A stretch of 64,000 nucleotides of DNA from Solanum dulcamara. Its lineage: Eukaryota > Streptophyta > Magnoliopsida > Solanales > Solanaceae. The notes under the pieces were generated by a model. It worked only from the letters and a program-made list of their open reading frames with translations, did not search any database and had not been told where the DNA came from. Position 1 is the first letter of the stretch. Every line of letters begins with the position of its first letter. The translations under genes and the position numbers were made by a program. Shown here piece after piece: positions 35,976 through 49,110 of the stretch. The stretch lies in NCBI RefSeq assembly GCF_947179165.1, contig NC_077245.1:39425286-39489285 (forward strand), read 5' to 3'.

Positions 35976-38735
35976 TTCACGACCCAACCCCGCAGGTCAT
36001 GACTGGGGTGTGATCTGAACCCCGTATACATATCTATCAGTTGTGGTCAAGTCAAACTATAAATAACACAATACCATGAAATATAACCCTATTGGGTGAT
36101 AATATTTCCATAAACCAATAGCCTTTTTCATTTGTATCACATCATGAAAGGGTACGCAAGTTGACGAGGCTGCCATAACATAATAACATATATCATACAT
36201 CATGTAGACCCAGCTAAACCAAACTAACATACACAACACATATATACATGTCTGCAGACCTCTAAATATATTAATGACAACATATGGCGGGACAGGGCCC
36301 CCACCGTACCCCTGAATAGGCAAACCCATTTTATACATCGGTCGTTCGTACCAAAAACTAGGCTCTGATACAATGGAGCCTCTTCCAACTGAGATGAGCG
36401 GAATGCTAAGCTGACGGACTACCAAATCCTGTATCTGTACTTGCGGGCATGAAATGCAACCCTCCAATAAAAGGGGGTAAGTATGACATATGTACTGAGT
36501 ATGTAAAACATAACATAAAACAACTGGAAGTATATCTGAAATAGAGAAGCAGGGGGTAAATTATCAAATAAGCAACCTATACCTGGGAAAGTAAAATCAT
36601 GCATGCTCAAATTTTTCAATATAGTTGGCCCTATCAGGGATCCGGTGAATCATATCTGTAGAACCATCACCTTCTTATTACAACAAATCATCACATCATC
36701 ACATATATTCATATGTACCCGGCCCTTTAGTGAGGGCATGATGAACAATGCAGTTGAATTGTGCACGAATCCGATAACCAGCCCAGGACTGGGAGAAGAA
36801 GTGTTATAATATACACGAGTAGAGTAGTGGAAAACAAAACACAGTTTAAATCATTATCTGAAATTCAATGAAGTCATCAAGCGAAACATCACTTGGAGAT
36901 CAGGGTAGGAAGTATCTGACGTACACCCTCTAAATGTCACTAAGGACTAAGTAAAAAGGAATCTTGGAAATCTTAGACATATACCAGTGTGAAATATCTT
37001 ATAGTAGTCTGAGTATTAATTATCTCAGAGTCTTTAGAAAAAAGAAGGGCTTCGTCTAATCAATCACTATACAGTCACAGAGATGACTTAAGGAATGGGA
37101 GTTTAACTACTTTAAGAGTCTTAACATCCAGAAGTGATCAAGAGTCCGGAAGTGACATTCATAACCTAAGAATGAAATTTCACCAAAGCTTACATCATTC
37201 ATAGTCTACATCTAAGACATGCCAAAAGAAAGAAAAGATAGTTTCACATACCTGTTACGGGTTAATCTTGTTCCAGCTTGCTCCGTTACTCCTTTAAACT
37301 ATTTAACATAAATGTGATACTAATGTTAGTAGTATTTGACTATCCAACTTGTAATTCTATCACCAACCACTCATAGGGCCCAATTCCTTATTTGCCTTTC
37401 TCGACTAGTCCCGATTAGTCTATTAGTTAGCTAGAAGTTAATGAAATTTGGGTAGCACCTCCTCTATAAATTCAACACCCGAGATTACAACTCGGCCACA
37501 GTGTAAACAACCACACTAATAACAACAAACAGCAACATATATACAATGAACTCGCCTCAATATTACAAAATACAACCCCAAACAACTCGTTCAAAACTAC
37601 GATATCAAAATAGGGTTTTTTGTCTCTTTTTCATAAAACCTTTAACTATGCGAAGTCGAGGGTCGTGCAGTTGCAAATAGAAGCACCCATTCCCTATTTA
37701 AACCATATTCCAGAACCTTAACACACCACTACATGACCAGCAATCACATGCCACAAACACAACGCACTATTCAACTTTAATTTAGCAACGACCACTTCAA
37801 TATAGATTGTTTCGAATGTCGGGCATTTCCACGAATTTTTTTATACTTCCATACATGTATAAGGTGTATAATACACTTAATAACAACCCCATAAATTCCA
37901 AATTGAAATTGGCTAAAACTCACCAAAACTCGCCAAAACTCGCCTCGGAACTTCTCTAAATGTGCTGAAATTGCGCGGACTGATTGTTATCCATTTTTTT
38001 ATGCTATAAACCATATATTTATACTATTAATACCCTAATATAATCATGGTATAACCTAGATAATTAATTCACAGAGTGAACTCGTAAAACCTACCTTTTT
38101 CCTCCCTTGGCCGCCACCCTTTTGTCTTAGCTTTAGGGTTCCTTTTCTTTTCTTTTTTGCTGAAGTTATTTTTGATAAGAAATGACTTAAGAGTCACAAA
38201 AAAATTATATGTAAACTGCCCTAGGAGGTTACATGTGGCATCCGCATAGGGTGCCATGTGTCTAGCCCGTATTGGGCCACATATCCATTTTATGCCCCCT
38301 AGGCTGCCACTTGTCTTTGGTAGGGCCCACCCCCAAGTAGGTGGGTCACCTACTTGACCCCAGGAAGGTGGGTCACCTGCTTCTAAGTGTCACCCTCCCA
38401 TACTTCCACCTGGCGCCTCTTTTTGCTGCCACGTGTCATTCTCCCCTCTTCCTCGTGGGTTCGTAATATCATCTTATTTTAAGAGCCTATGTAATCCGTG
38501 CTACATAAGATTAGTATGTCCTTAAGTAGGTCAAGTGTATAATACTTCTAAATTAGTAGCTTATGTAGGTGAATCGTGTCCTACGACTCATTTCTTGGCC
38601 TCAAATCTTTCTGGATTCTTATGACTCTATTTCCAACCTTCTCTACTGTGGGGTGTCGCATTCTTATTTCCTTAGGGTTGTTTGATGTGTGTGGACAGTA
38701 GGGGTATCATGGCCACTTTCAAGAGGGATAGGAAC
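35976..38735 (-). repeat. 5' LTR of element B (family 1), outer ~45 bp missing
   Basis: It runs from the inverted LTR end (TTCACGACCCAACCCCG) through all family-1 landmarks to AGAGGGATAGGAACAT. That is about 45 bp short of the LTR terminus as judged from the 3' LTR (31,485-31,533). At 38,736 it meets another LTR fragment after a GC-rich filler-like CGCGTTCCCGCG. The long ORF 36,057-36,467 is a chance frame also seen in LTR A (5,037-5,450). Confidence 0.87.
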
Positions 38736-38739
38736 ATCG

Positions 38740-40750
38740 CGTTCCCGCGTTCTCGTCCTCCTTATGGGACTCAGAGGAAGATGGGTTATAGTGTACAAGA
38801 GTAGAGTAGTGAGAAACCATATGCAACTAAGTCATCATTTGAGACTCAATGAAACAGTCAAGTAAACCATCACCTGAAGACCCGGGGAGTAATTATCCGA
38901 GGTACCCTTTTAGATGTCATTAGGCTCACAACAGCTGGGGCCTTAGAGATCACAGACATATATCAAGATAATTCCACACAATTTATGCAATCAAAAACAC
39001 AACGTATGTGGTCAGAGAAGTGCATAAAAATTACGGTTTATGCTTTCTATGCATCCAATTACTATTTCATACATATAGAAGGCTCGAGGGTGATAACTCA
39101 ACTACCTTAAGAGCCTTGTCATTCAGAAATGAACCAGAATTATGAGTCATGCATGTTCAGAGCTCATGAATAGAATTACCCCAAGCTTCATACACATATC
39201 ATTTGACACTTATACCTAAGACATGCCAAAAGAGAAGAAATGGTAGCTTCACATACCTGTTATGGACTACTTCCATCCAAGCTCGCTTCGTTACTTCTTT
39301 AATCTATTTAACATGAAAGTAACTAAAGTTAGTGACCTTCGACCTTCCAGCTTGTAATTCCACCACCAACTCCCATAGGAACCAATTCCTGATTCTCCTT
39401 TCTTGACGAGTCTCGACTAGTCTATTAGTTAGTTAGAAATTAACGGAATTCAGGTAGCATCTCCTCTATAACTTGCCCTATCCGAATATTCAATTTAACC
39501 CCCAAACCTTATAAGCCAACCAAAAACAACAATCATAAGCATATATCCAAGTAAGTTACTTCAATATTACATAATACAAACTCCAAGCAATTCGCCCAAA
39601 ATCAAGATACCAAAATAAGGTTTTCAATTGTTAATCCATAAAATCTCTAACCATGCGGAACAGAGGGTTAGGTGGATGCAACCAGAAGTAACCATACCTA
39701 TTTTATCCCACTTTACATCCCTGCAATATGGCATAAAACCATATCCAAATACAACTCCACAATCGCAACAACACTATCCAGCCTTAACAACTTTAACTCG
39801 GCTAGAACGACTTCAATTTAATTTGTTTCTAATGCCAAGCATACTTATGCAATTATCTTATTTACAGATTAGTTCAAGACATTTCATACACTCCATAACA
39901 ATATTATTACCTTTACTTTTAAAGGTAAGAACTTACCTTGTCCAAAACTTGCCAAAGTTTGCCTCAGAAATCCTTTTAACGTGCTGAAACGTAGTGGACT
40001 GTTTGTGTCATATTTTTGCTACCCCAAATAGAAATTTTACGCTATTAAACATCATTATATTACCGTATGATAACTTAAATAATTAATCCATGAATCAAAA
40101 ATGGAGGACTTACCTTCCTCTAGCCAAAGCTGTAGCTCCCTCTATAGCTTTCTAAGATTTTTCTCTTCTTTTTTCCAAGGACAAACATGCTGAAAATGAG
40201 ATATACTCCTTAATATAACACATATATACACCTCCTTAGGATGTGAAACATGTTATCCCCCTAAGGGTGACATGTGGCATCCCCCTAAGGTGTCACCTCA
40301 TGCCATGCAACCACAATATGCTGCCACATGGGAGTGGAGTCCACCTCAAGCAGGTGAGTCACCTACTTGCTTCAAGTAGGTGCATCACCTACTTACTTCC
40401 AAGTAGGTGCTACGCCTCCTTCTGCCTCTTCTGTGGGTTCGTAATCTCCTCTAACTTTATGAGCCTATGTATTTCTTGCTACTTAAGCTCGACGTGTACT
40501 TAAGTAGATTAGTTATGTAAGATATCCTAGTCGGTAGTTTACGCAATAAAGTCGAGGTCCACAACTTGTTATTTGGCCTCCAACTCTTTTTAAAATCCTT
40601 ATAACTCCATTTCCAACCTTCAATATTATGGGGCGTCACATCCTCCTTTCCTTAGAGTTATTTGTTAACATTATATATAATTCGGGTCACATGGAAACTT
40701 TCAAGAAGTTTAGGAAAACATTCTGAAGTTCAAAAGTGTGGGGCATAACA
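38740..40750 (-). repeat. LTR fragment L (family 1)
   Basis: It starts inside the LTR (the GAGTAGAGTAGTGAGAAACC block, as at 25,300 in K) and reaches the outer terminus GGGGCATAACA at 40,750. It keeps both splice-donor-like sites (about 40,110 and 39,935) and a CACATG box region (40,245-40,420) with a TATA-like tract near 40,220. No target duplication is visible because the inner end is lost. Confidence 0.85.
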
Positions 40751-42294
40751 CCAATCATATACTACCCAATCCAATCCATTCCAATCCAACTCAGAGTATA
40801 ATAAAGACTTATATGAGAGTTTCTCTTATCCGACAACTATCACTTCTGAGCCAGTGATAGTACAATAAATTAACGTTATTGCCACATCCATTCCTACCTT
40901 ACCAAGGTAAGAATGACTCAATAATCATGGATCCATAATCAATTATGTCCTATCATATCAGGACAATAATTTAGGAAATATTCGACTTTAACGGTTCAAT
41001 CCCCTCCTACGTTTGGCGACATAGTTATTAGATTCGAGTTATTGCTTACTATTACCCAATTCGGTGCTCGATACTCTTCTCAAGACTCAATTCTCATAAA
41101 ACTATATCCAATCAGTTCAATCTAGTCATTTCAACAAGTCTCATTAGGACCCTTATTAATTCATCAAACCTATCACAATCAAACCTCTCAACCGATCATA
41201 TTATCCAATCAACCCCAATCATATTTTTCAAGAGTAGTTCAGATATGCATTTATGACAATATTTAATCCTATCCAATCATTTCTGCATTCATTTAGCCAA
41301 TCTTTTGAAGGTAAATCATGACTCACCAAGACTCCAAATCAACAATTAAGGATACTCAAAATATTTAAGTTTATAACAAAAATATGTATAACAACTCATA
41401 CCAATCAACTCTTAGACCCAACCATAGTATAAGAATATTATAATATAGGAATCAATTCAGGTTCATAGGGATGAAGACATGAAGTATTTATCAATTTATC
41501 AACTTATCATTAACAACATAACAAAATCAAGTTAGTAGATGTAAAAATTCATTAGGACATAATTCTATCAAGAAAACTCAATTCCTATGAACATTCAACT
41601 CAAAAAAGATATAGGGCACATGCTGAATTCAATCCATGTTATAATTAGCCTTACATACCTTAGAGTAGATCTTAAATAAATCTTGATGTTAGGTCCTAAA
41701 TAGAGAGTTTGAATCCTTGAGTTTGAGAGCAATTTTGTTAGAGATGATTTTAGAGAGAATATGATGAAGTTTGGGGGTTTTGAGGATGCTAAAGAATGAA
41801 AAAATCCCCTAAAAATGAGTCCAAGATCATATATATATAATAGGAAATAGTCCAAGTTACCCTTACTAAAATCTCGAAAAAACTGGCCAAGTTCGTACCA
41901 GGTCTGCAACACCGACTTGGCGCGCACCTCTCTAGTCAACTGGGCATAACTATTTACTCTAAACTCCAAAAAATACAATATTGGTGGAGTTTGAAAGAAG
42001 AATCAAAGACCTATAATTTTATAGTTCATGGTCCATCCAATTCATTATATTCTAGTTGATATGGTCATTTGAAGTTGATCCTTATATGAACTCATACGAA
42101 AACTTAGCTGATAGAAATTCTTTGGACTCGGCTTGGTGTTAGAGATCCCTTATGATCAAAAACACATATAATACACTTAAAATACTTAGAAATTTATCCT
42201 AACTCATATATACAACTCAAAGTCACCAAGTTCGATCCTACAAGCACATGAAGAATGGTTCGGATCTTGGCATAGAAATTTTTGAGGTGTTACA
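40751..42294 (-). repeat. LTR fragment M (family-2 relative)
   Basis: The right end (GAGGTGTTACA at 42,294) and the preceding 300 bp align with the end of LTR D (57,990-58,263), including CTTGGTGTTAGAGATCCCTTATGA. The left part is more diverged, and the expected TGTCACGACCC end is missing at the contact with L. The ORF at 41,595-41,978 lies inside the LTR and has no recognisable domain. Confidence 0.7.
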
Positions 42295-43548
42295 AGTTAT
42301 CTTCTTCATCAAATCAAGACTAGGAATTCAAGGTTTCAGGTCTCCAACTCTCAATTTGCATTTAGGACTTTGATTACCAAGGCATCTGGTAATTCATCCC
42401 TGGATCTTCTTCCATCAATGGAGTCCCAAAGGTTTCTTAAATTATTCTTCTATGATTTCTTCCTAAACTCCAATTTTGATGATTTTGCATTGGACCTATT
42501 CAATTATGATTTATTTAAATGACAATGATCAACTTATGCATGATTCATTCCTAATTGCATGTTTTCAATTGATTTTACATGGACCCATGCATTATGCTAT
42601 AATTTTCAATTATGAACTATAAATTTATGATCAAGGATTTGATGAAGAATTATGCATGTTTTATGAAAATGGCTAATTATGTTTCAAGTATATTTTCTAA
42701 GAAAGTATCCATGAATTGTGAAAGGTTTTCTCACAATATGAAAAAATCATGATTTAGATGCTTAGAAAGGTATGTCTACATGAAGTATGTTATGAAATCA
42801 TGGTTTTTAAGGAGCCATTCTTATGGCATTATGATGTAGATTGGTATTGATTAATTGCCTTTCTTAATGTTATGATTAATAATGTATGTATCTATTCCAT
42901 TGGAATTTAACTTAGCACGAGAACTTTGTGGTGGAGACTTGGTAAGGGAGTCTCTAGTAGGAACCCTTAGTTCCAAACTACATGCCCAGTAGGTTTGCTT
43001 TAATTAGACTAGCTAGTGGATCCACAAATAGCTATAATGTTGTTATTTATGGAGTTTACCTTGGAAAGTAGCTTCTTTCTTCTTTTTTTCAGTGTGGGAG
43101 TTACACTAGATTCTATGTTATAGTTCAAATGGTCTTAAATGTTGGTTAATGTTAATATCCCAAAAAATGACTGTGTTTATATTACAAGCTTTTCACTATG
43201 TTTTAACTGATGCATTAACCTCTTCTCATGACTTATGATTTTATTCTCATGTTTTTTAAAGAAATCTTAGTCTTGTATCTCATACTTTATGCTCTTTATG
43301 ATATCATGTTTAGATTATACATATTTCTCACATACTTAGTACAATCCATGAACTAACACATACTTTTACCTACATTGTATCATGATGTAGGATCCGACTC
43401 TCATTCTCCCACTCGTGGTTAGTTTTAGATTTGCTATCGTCTACATTATTAGTGAGTCCTTATTCTTCAAGAACACAACCCTTATAAGTTCCATATGCTT
43501 TTTTTTTATGAATTTATTTCTAGTTTATTGGGTGAGATAGGGCTTTTC
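42295..43548 (+). repeat. LTR fragment N (family-2 relative, opposite orientation)
   Basis: It reads in plus orientation with family-2 landmarks: the GGAGTCCCAAAGG leader, CTTAGCACGAGAACTTTGTGGTGGAGACTTGG (near 42,910, split here by my reading) and the block ending GAGTCC-TTATT (near 43,455). Both ends are truncated. With M it forms an inverted LTR pair. Confidence 0.6.
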
Positions 43549-44257
43549 TATAAGACCTCGAAAGTCAAAAATTTGGAACCAAAGGGATACTCTCAGAAAA
43601 TGGAACTAACCTCAAGTGTACGACTCAGTCTACAAGTTGTATATACTCCTATGAGTCATAGGAGTGACTCGTAGGGAGGGTACTGGGTGAAGGAGAGAAG
43701 TTGAGAAAGATAAAGGGTCTACGAGTCAAGACGATGACTCATAGACACATGGAAAAGTCATACTATCAACCCATAAAGAAAGATCAAAGGCTCAAAATTT
43801 TCATTTTTTCAGACCTGCGAGAAGACAAGGGTCTACCACCATAGACTTGTTGATTACTTATAGTAATGATTTTTAGATACAACTTCAGACACTCTAGATT
43901 TTAGGGTCCTCTAAGACCTACATGATGACTCAAGATGATGAGTCGTAGGAATTATTACAATTCGTAGGCCAAGATTCGAGTTTAATGAAGGGTAATATTA
44001 TCTTTTCCCCATGTTCAATTCGATAAACCTAGACACTTTTATGGCTTAGTTCAAAGACTATATACACCCAACCCTTTAAATTCTCCTCCTATTCTAAATA
44101 ATTCTCCAAATCCCTTAAGGCAAGATCAATCAATTCTCTCAAGGTTCTCTCGCTCACTCAAGCTAGGGTTTCAAGAGCAATCAGTTTCTTCTTCAATTTC
44201 TGAGTTAATTTCATCAAGGTATGTGAGGATTTATCCATGGGTTCCTTTCACCCATGG
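43549..44257 (+). repeat. LTR fragment O, start of another gypsy-type LTR
   Basis: It begins TATAAGACCTCGAAAGTC, resembling the TGTAAGACC-type LTR starts of plant gypsy elements. It runs about 0.7 kb to the start of element I. It includes repeated GACTCGTAG/GAGTCATAG motifs (43,655-43,740). No internal region is attached. The assignment is by pattern only. Confidence 0.5.
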
Positions 44258-47116
44258 TCTAATAAACCTCAAGGTCATTTTATAAATAAAACATTTATTT
44301 CATTATTTTGAGTGTTCTTGTAGCGATCCCAAGTCATTTATGACTTACTGCCATAGACTGCTTGATTGCCTAGTTATTTGTTTGGCTGTTAGGTTCATTT
44401 TAGTAGTTTGGAGATTTTTTAACTTGAAAAGTTAAATTTGGTCATAAATTTAGGAAAATTATCATAAAACAAATTTCTGACAGTTCCATCATCTCTAAAA
44501 TGGATAAATTAGGCTAGTAGCATGGTCGGCATGAGTATCGATACAATCGCTACGAGTGTAGGGCCATTTGGCGCTATTGTCTTTGAAATTTGGCCTATAG
44601 TTTACTTTGATCAACATTCTTAGAAAAAATACTCAGATAAAACTTGTTATAGTATAATTAGTTTTGAAATGTCAAGTTTGATCTAGAATAACCTTTTGCT
44701 TACTTTCCAAGGCTTTTAGTGAAATTCCCAAGGCCATTGTGGAATTAGGCTCAAAATGGCACCTGGGTGTGGAAACTACTTTTTATTAAAATAATCTCGT
44801 ATAGATTTTTTGAATGCGCCATTGAGTCTAGAATGTTAAATTTTATGGGATAGCGTACCTCATTTGCATGCACAGGATTCTGAATGAATCCCAAGAACAT
44901 TATCGGAGAATTGGACATGCCAAGTTCAGTTTTGCACCAACTGGGACTGGTGTCATCACTAAAGCGACTCTTGGTAGCTAAAATGAGTCACTAAAATGAT
45001 CATGCCCTCCTGGGCGGGTGTCGATTCTTAAGAGACCTGGTGTGGCTAAAGTAATGTCCGCCTCTTTAAGGTGGTCGCTTAAGCGACCAACGGGTGTTTG
45101 CTTTTATGACACCTGAGACATATTTCAAGTCCCAATTTCACTTAAAGTGTCCAACTTTGAGACACAATTTTTCTACTAATTTAGAGGCAATTTGGGCTTT
45201 TCAAAGGGCTATTTTGCATGATTTTTCAAGGGGATTCTAATGGTGTGATCAAAACTAGGATTTGAGGCTTTTTTAAAAGGTAAATTTCCCTTTTTTATTT
45301 CTAATTTGGGTGTTCTTGAACTAAGTGTCAATTTTGATGCATGTCACAAATTGTAGTTGATTTTGTGTGGGAATTGTGTTCCTATTTGGAAAATAAGATG
45401 GGGGTAGTATTTTAAACCTATTTTTGCAGTCAATTTCATGAGTGAAAAAATGGGTCCCATAATTCTTGATTTTGACTCCAAAATTGGCCCGTCTCCAATT
45501 TCAATAATTCTAGTGTCATAATAATCGTATTAATATTATGATTCCATTGTTAGTAGCGTGGGAACATTCTGAGGCCGTTTAGAAGGGAAAAGCTTCGGTT
45601 CCATGAGTTGGAGTGCGTGTGGTTGGACTGTTGGTAGACTATGATTTCCCCACTTTAGACTAAGCATATTTAGGCATTTTAAAACTAAATTGTCTGAGCT
45701 AGAGGGGTTTGGGCGTCGAGCATGCTAAATTTGTATAATTCATGTCCTAGCCTCTAATTTTGGGAAATTTGGGCTACTAAAGCATGTCTCCTTTTATTAT
45801 TGATCATCCATACCTTGTGTTATGTGCTTTGCCTTTGGTTTATGTCTTTGGAAGTATGTTTGGACTTAGTCTAGGCTTAGACTAGTATTGCCTTAGACTT
45901 GCGCGATTTTGTTGCCATTGGGCCTTAGGACTCCTCCGATGTCATTTTGGAAAGCTTAGCTCCATGTAGACTGATATAGCAGACTTGAGTCTAATATCCT
46001 GAGCTTTATCTAGGCATTAACATAGTTTTGGAACCTTACCTCCATAATGTCATATTATTCTATCAGTCCCATATCACTTGGTTTTTAGTTTCGAAAGTCT
46101 ATTTACCAATTATGATTGGATGTGGTTTGGGCTAGAGTGATTTATTGATGGAATTCATATTGGGGGCACTCCCCACAAAGATCGATCGGCCGCTGATCCT
46201 AATTATTCCTGACTCGCCTATGTTTTGGTTTAAGTCCCAATTAACTCTACCGGGCGGGGTTCAAGTCCCGACCTTGGTATTATTGCCTCGGTTCAAGTCC
46301 TTGGCCTTAGTTAGTCGTGGTTTAAGTACACCTCCTTTATCAGCCTTGGTTCAAGTCCATCTTTCCTTACTATCTTGGGTTTGGTTCCATGGATATCATT
46401 ATCTAGTTCGATTATGTGGTCTCTCTTTTACAATTATCTATTATCGAGGTACTAGTCCTTGTTCCCTTATGCACGTGGTTCAAGTCCATAATTATCTATT
46501 GCCTTGATTCAATTCCTTGGTTTTTTTCAAATCTCAGTTTGAGTTCATGATCCTCTATTGAATCTTCAGTTCAAGTCCTTATCTATTCTAAGATTTGGGA
46601 TTAAATCTTCCGGCTTTTGAAGGGTTCGACTTAAGTCCTTGGGATTTGTGACATTATTGGAATTTCATCTGACTTGTTCTTTTTACTTCTACTAGCTTTA
46701 CTCATGTCGAGCTTATAAGGGTCCATTTAGGTTGTCACTTTTACACTTGTGCAAGAGAATACACCATCATGTTTATAGGAGCCCGATGGATTTAGTTAGC
46801 TACTCTACTTCTCTTTGTGTATTGAGAATGCTCGTGTACATCCCTACCCTAATTTCTTGTTCTATCTTTAATTATGACTAGTTTCTCGAATTTCACTGTA
46901 CTTTTGCTTATTTTCCTGAATCGGCCTATGATTTCTACTAATTGCCTGTTGTTTTGGTACTCATACTATACTCTGCATCTATTTTTATGATGCAGTTTGA
47001 GTACTAGCTATCGAACCTGACATCCCATTACTCACAGTTTTAAAATGTGGGTCTGCTTGCCTACTCGTGGGCCATTATAGGCTCCATCATGAAATGAGAA
47101 ATTGGTTTGTGAAAAG
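44258..47116 (+). repeat. 5' LTR of element I (family 3, about 2.9 kb)
   Basis: The start (TCTAATAAACCTCAAGGTCATTTT) and the following block with CCCAAGTCATTTATGACTT align with the 3' LTR at 51,525-51,999. The right boundary is approximate. A decayed primer-site-like TGGGTATGGGAGACC at 47,117-47,131 precedes leader sequence with the AGTAGAGCCCTGTAG block seen after the primer sites of C and B. A TTCAAGTCC-type motif is repeated many times in 46,225-46,640. The ORF 46,145-46,507 comes from that repetitive stretch and is not a gene. Confidence 0.7.
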
Positions 47117-47320
47117 TGGGTATGGGAGACCTAAGTTAACCGGTTGGACTTGTACAAATCTAATATCTAGTAGAGCCCTGTAGATCGATGTAGAGACATC
47201 CATGACTTATCTTTGGGAGGCTACAAGATATCTTTAGGAATGTGTCTCTTTTTTAATACTGTCGTGAAGTGTGTGTCTAAATGGTTTCTGGAAATCTCAC
47301 TTATTTCACTCTTTTACTAG

Positions 47321-48600
47321 ATGGCTCCCACGTGTGCTAGAGGTAGAGGATGACCTCTAGGTCATGCCAGGGATACAGCTCTAGCTCGAGATAGAGAGCA
47401 AACTCTAAAGCCAAAGGTGGACACACCAATAGCTCTAGTACATCCTCAGTTGGTGGGGATGGGACCATCCCAGATATCACCCAAGCCAGGTACAAAATAA
47501 GACCTACAGTCCATGTTTTCCCATATACTAGTTGCTATTGGAGGTATGTAGTAGGTATCAACTCTAGCTGTTCCAACACCGCAGGGCCAGCCTATGCCAG
47601 AAGTACCAGTTGTTCAGTAGCCACCAGCACCTACTGATCAGTCCAATTATTTAGAGGGCGTCATTCCACTTCTGGAGTAGAATATGCTTAGGGTGTTTTT
47701 TAGGCTATCACCGTCGAGATTTTCGGGGGCTTAGGTGAGGATGACCATGAGTTTTTACTTATTTATCGAGAGCCACTGCAAACTTTGGGTCAAGTGGAGT
47801 CCAGAGGAGCCAACTTTACTACTTATTAGCTAGATGGTCCTCGTCCGACAGTGGTGGATTTCATATTTAAAGACCAGACCATTTGGGTCTCCATCATTGT
47901 CGTGGGCTATATTTTTAGAGGTATTTTTGCCAAATTTATTCCCAAGAGTATCAGAAATTAGATCCAACATCAGTTCTTATTATTGGAGCAGGGCTCCATA
48001 ACCGTATCAGAGTATGAGACTCGATTCTATGAGCTCTCAAGGCATGCCACCAAGCTCTTACCTGCTGAGGAGGAGAGAGTTTGGGTCTTCATCAAATGAT
48101 TGATATTTTAGGTATAGATTGAGACTCAGTCTTTAGTTTTAGTGGGATGCTTATTTTTGGATGTGGTGTACCATGCCAGCATGTTTTAGCAACTCTATCA
48201 TGAAGACCAACGGGGCAGCGACAAGAGAAGTAGGTAGGAGGATAGCTAGGGTGAGCACCGCTTTAGACCTAGAGAGTCCTATAACAGATCTCGCTAGAGA
48301 TTCTAGCCAGGCTAGTCCAGCCTCCCTTTCGAGGCCTTACTTTCTACTTCAGAAGGGTTCTTCCAGTTGAGGTGGCCAAACTCTAGCTCTCTATTAACTA
48401 CCATAGGGGTGAATTGAGTGCAAGGATCTAGATAATTGGTCCCTCGAGTGCCTTCTCCGTAAGTGAGCCGTACCAGCTCCACATATAGCTAGACCTACTC
48501 CAGCAGCAACACCTCTAGTTACAAGCGGAGGCTAGGGCCAAGTCTGCAGTAGTGGTCATCTGGGTGCACGAGGAGGTTCGCGAGAAGGCAGTTAGGATGT
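47321..48600 (+). pseudogene. Element I gag, broken
   Basis: The frame starts at 47,321 (MAPTCARGRG, then a stop) and can be followed through stops. PKVDTPIALVHPQLVGMGPS comes first, then the core EIFGGLGEDDHEFLLIYREP (about 47,715-47,775). The basic linker around 48,190-48,360 (RREVGRRIARVSTALD-like) and a degenerate zinc-knuckle zone near 48,420 follow. The order and composition match chromovirus gag. Homologous sequence opens element G at 58,264. More than five stops or frameshifts leave no usable product. Confidence 0.75.
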
Positions 48601-49110
48601 AGAGTTGATATGCAGGGTAAAAGAGCCCAGACCCACTTTTATGCAGCTCCATCTAGAGTAGAGTCTGAGGCCTCGAATGATGTGATCACAAGTATAGTTT
48701 TATTATGTCATCAGCCCACATCCGCTTTATCTGATCTAGGCTTCACCTATTCCTATATATTTATATATTATGAACCTCGACTGAGTATAGTCCTAGAGAC
48801 CTTAGTTGAGACCGATAGGTGATTCTTTTATAGTGGATCAAGTCTTTAGATCTTGTGTTGTGACTATTCAAGGGTGAGACACTAGGGTTGACCTTATTTT
48901 GCTTCACATGGTGGATTTTGATTTAATTTTGGGCATTGACTGATTATTCCCTTACTGCACGGTCTTGGGTTACTATGTCAAGACCATAACCTTAGCCGTG
49001 CCTGGTATTCCAACGGTGGTATGGTAGGGCTTTTATAATCGCACACCGATTGAAGTGATTTTTTTTGTTCAGGCTCGGAGGTTAGTGGCTAGTGAATGTT
49101 TGGTATACTT
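48601..49110 (+). pseudogene. Element I protease region, broken
   Basis: LCHQPTSALSDLGFTYSYIF (48,700-48,770) corresponds to the aspartic-protease active-site region; the family's DPG/DSG triad reads SDLG here. LHMVDFDLILGID follows (about 48,905-48,945), with HAK/YVK-TITLAVPGIP near 48,975-49,015. The altered catalytic triad and stops indicate a dead enzyme. Confidence 0.72.

Noticed and set aside
46145..46507. 120-codon ORF as a gene
   Set aside because: It is inside the 5' LTR of element I, generated by repeated TTCAAGTCC-type motifs; no domain is recognisable.
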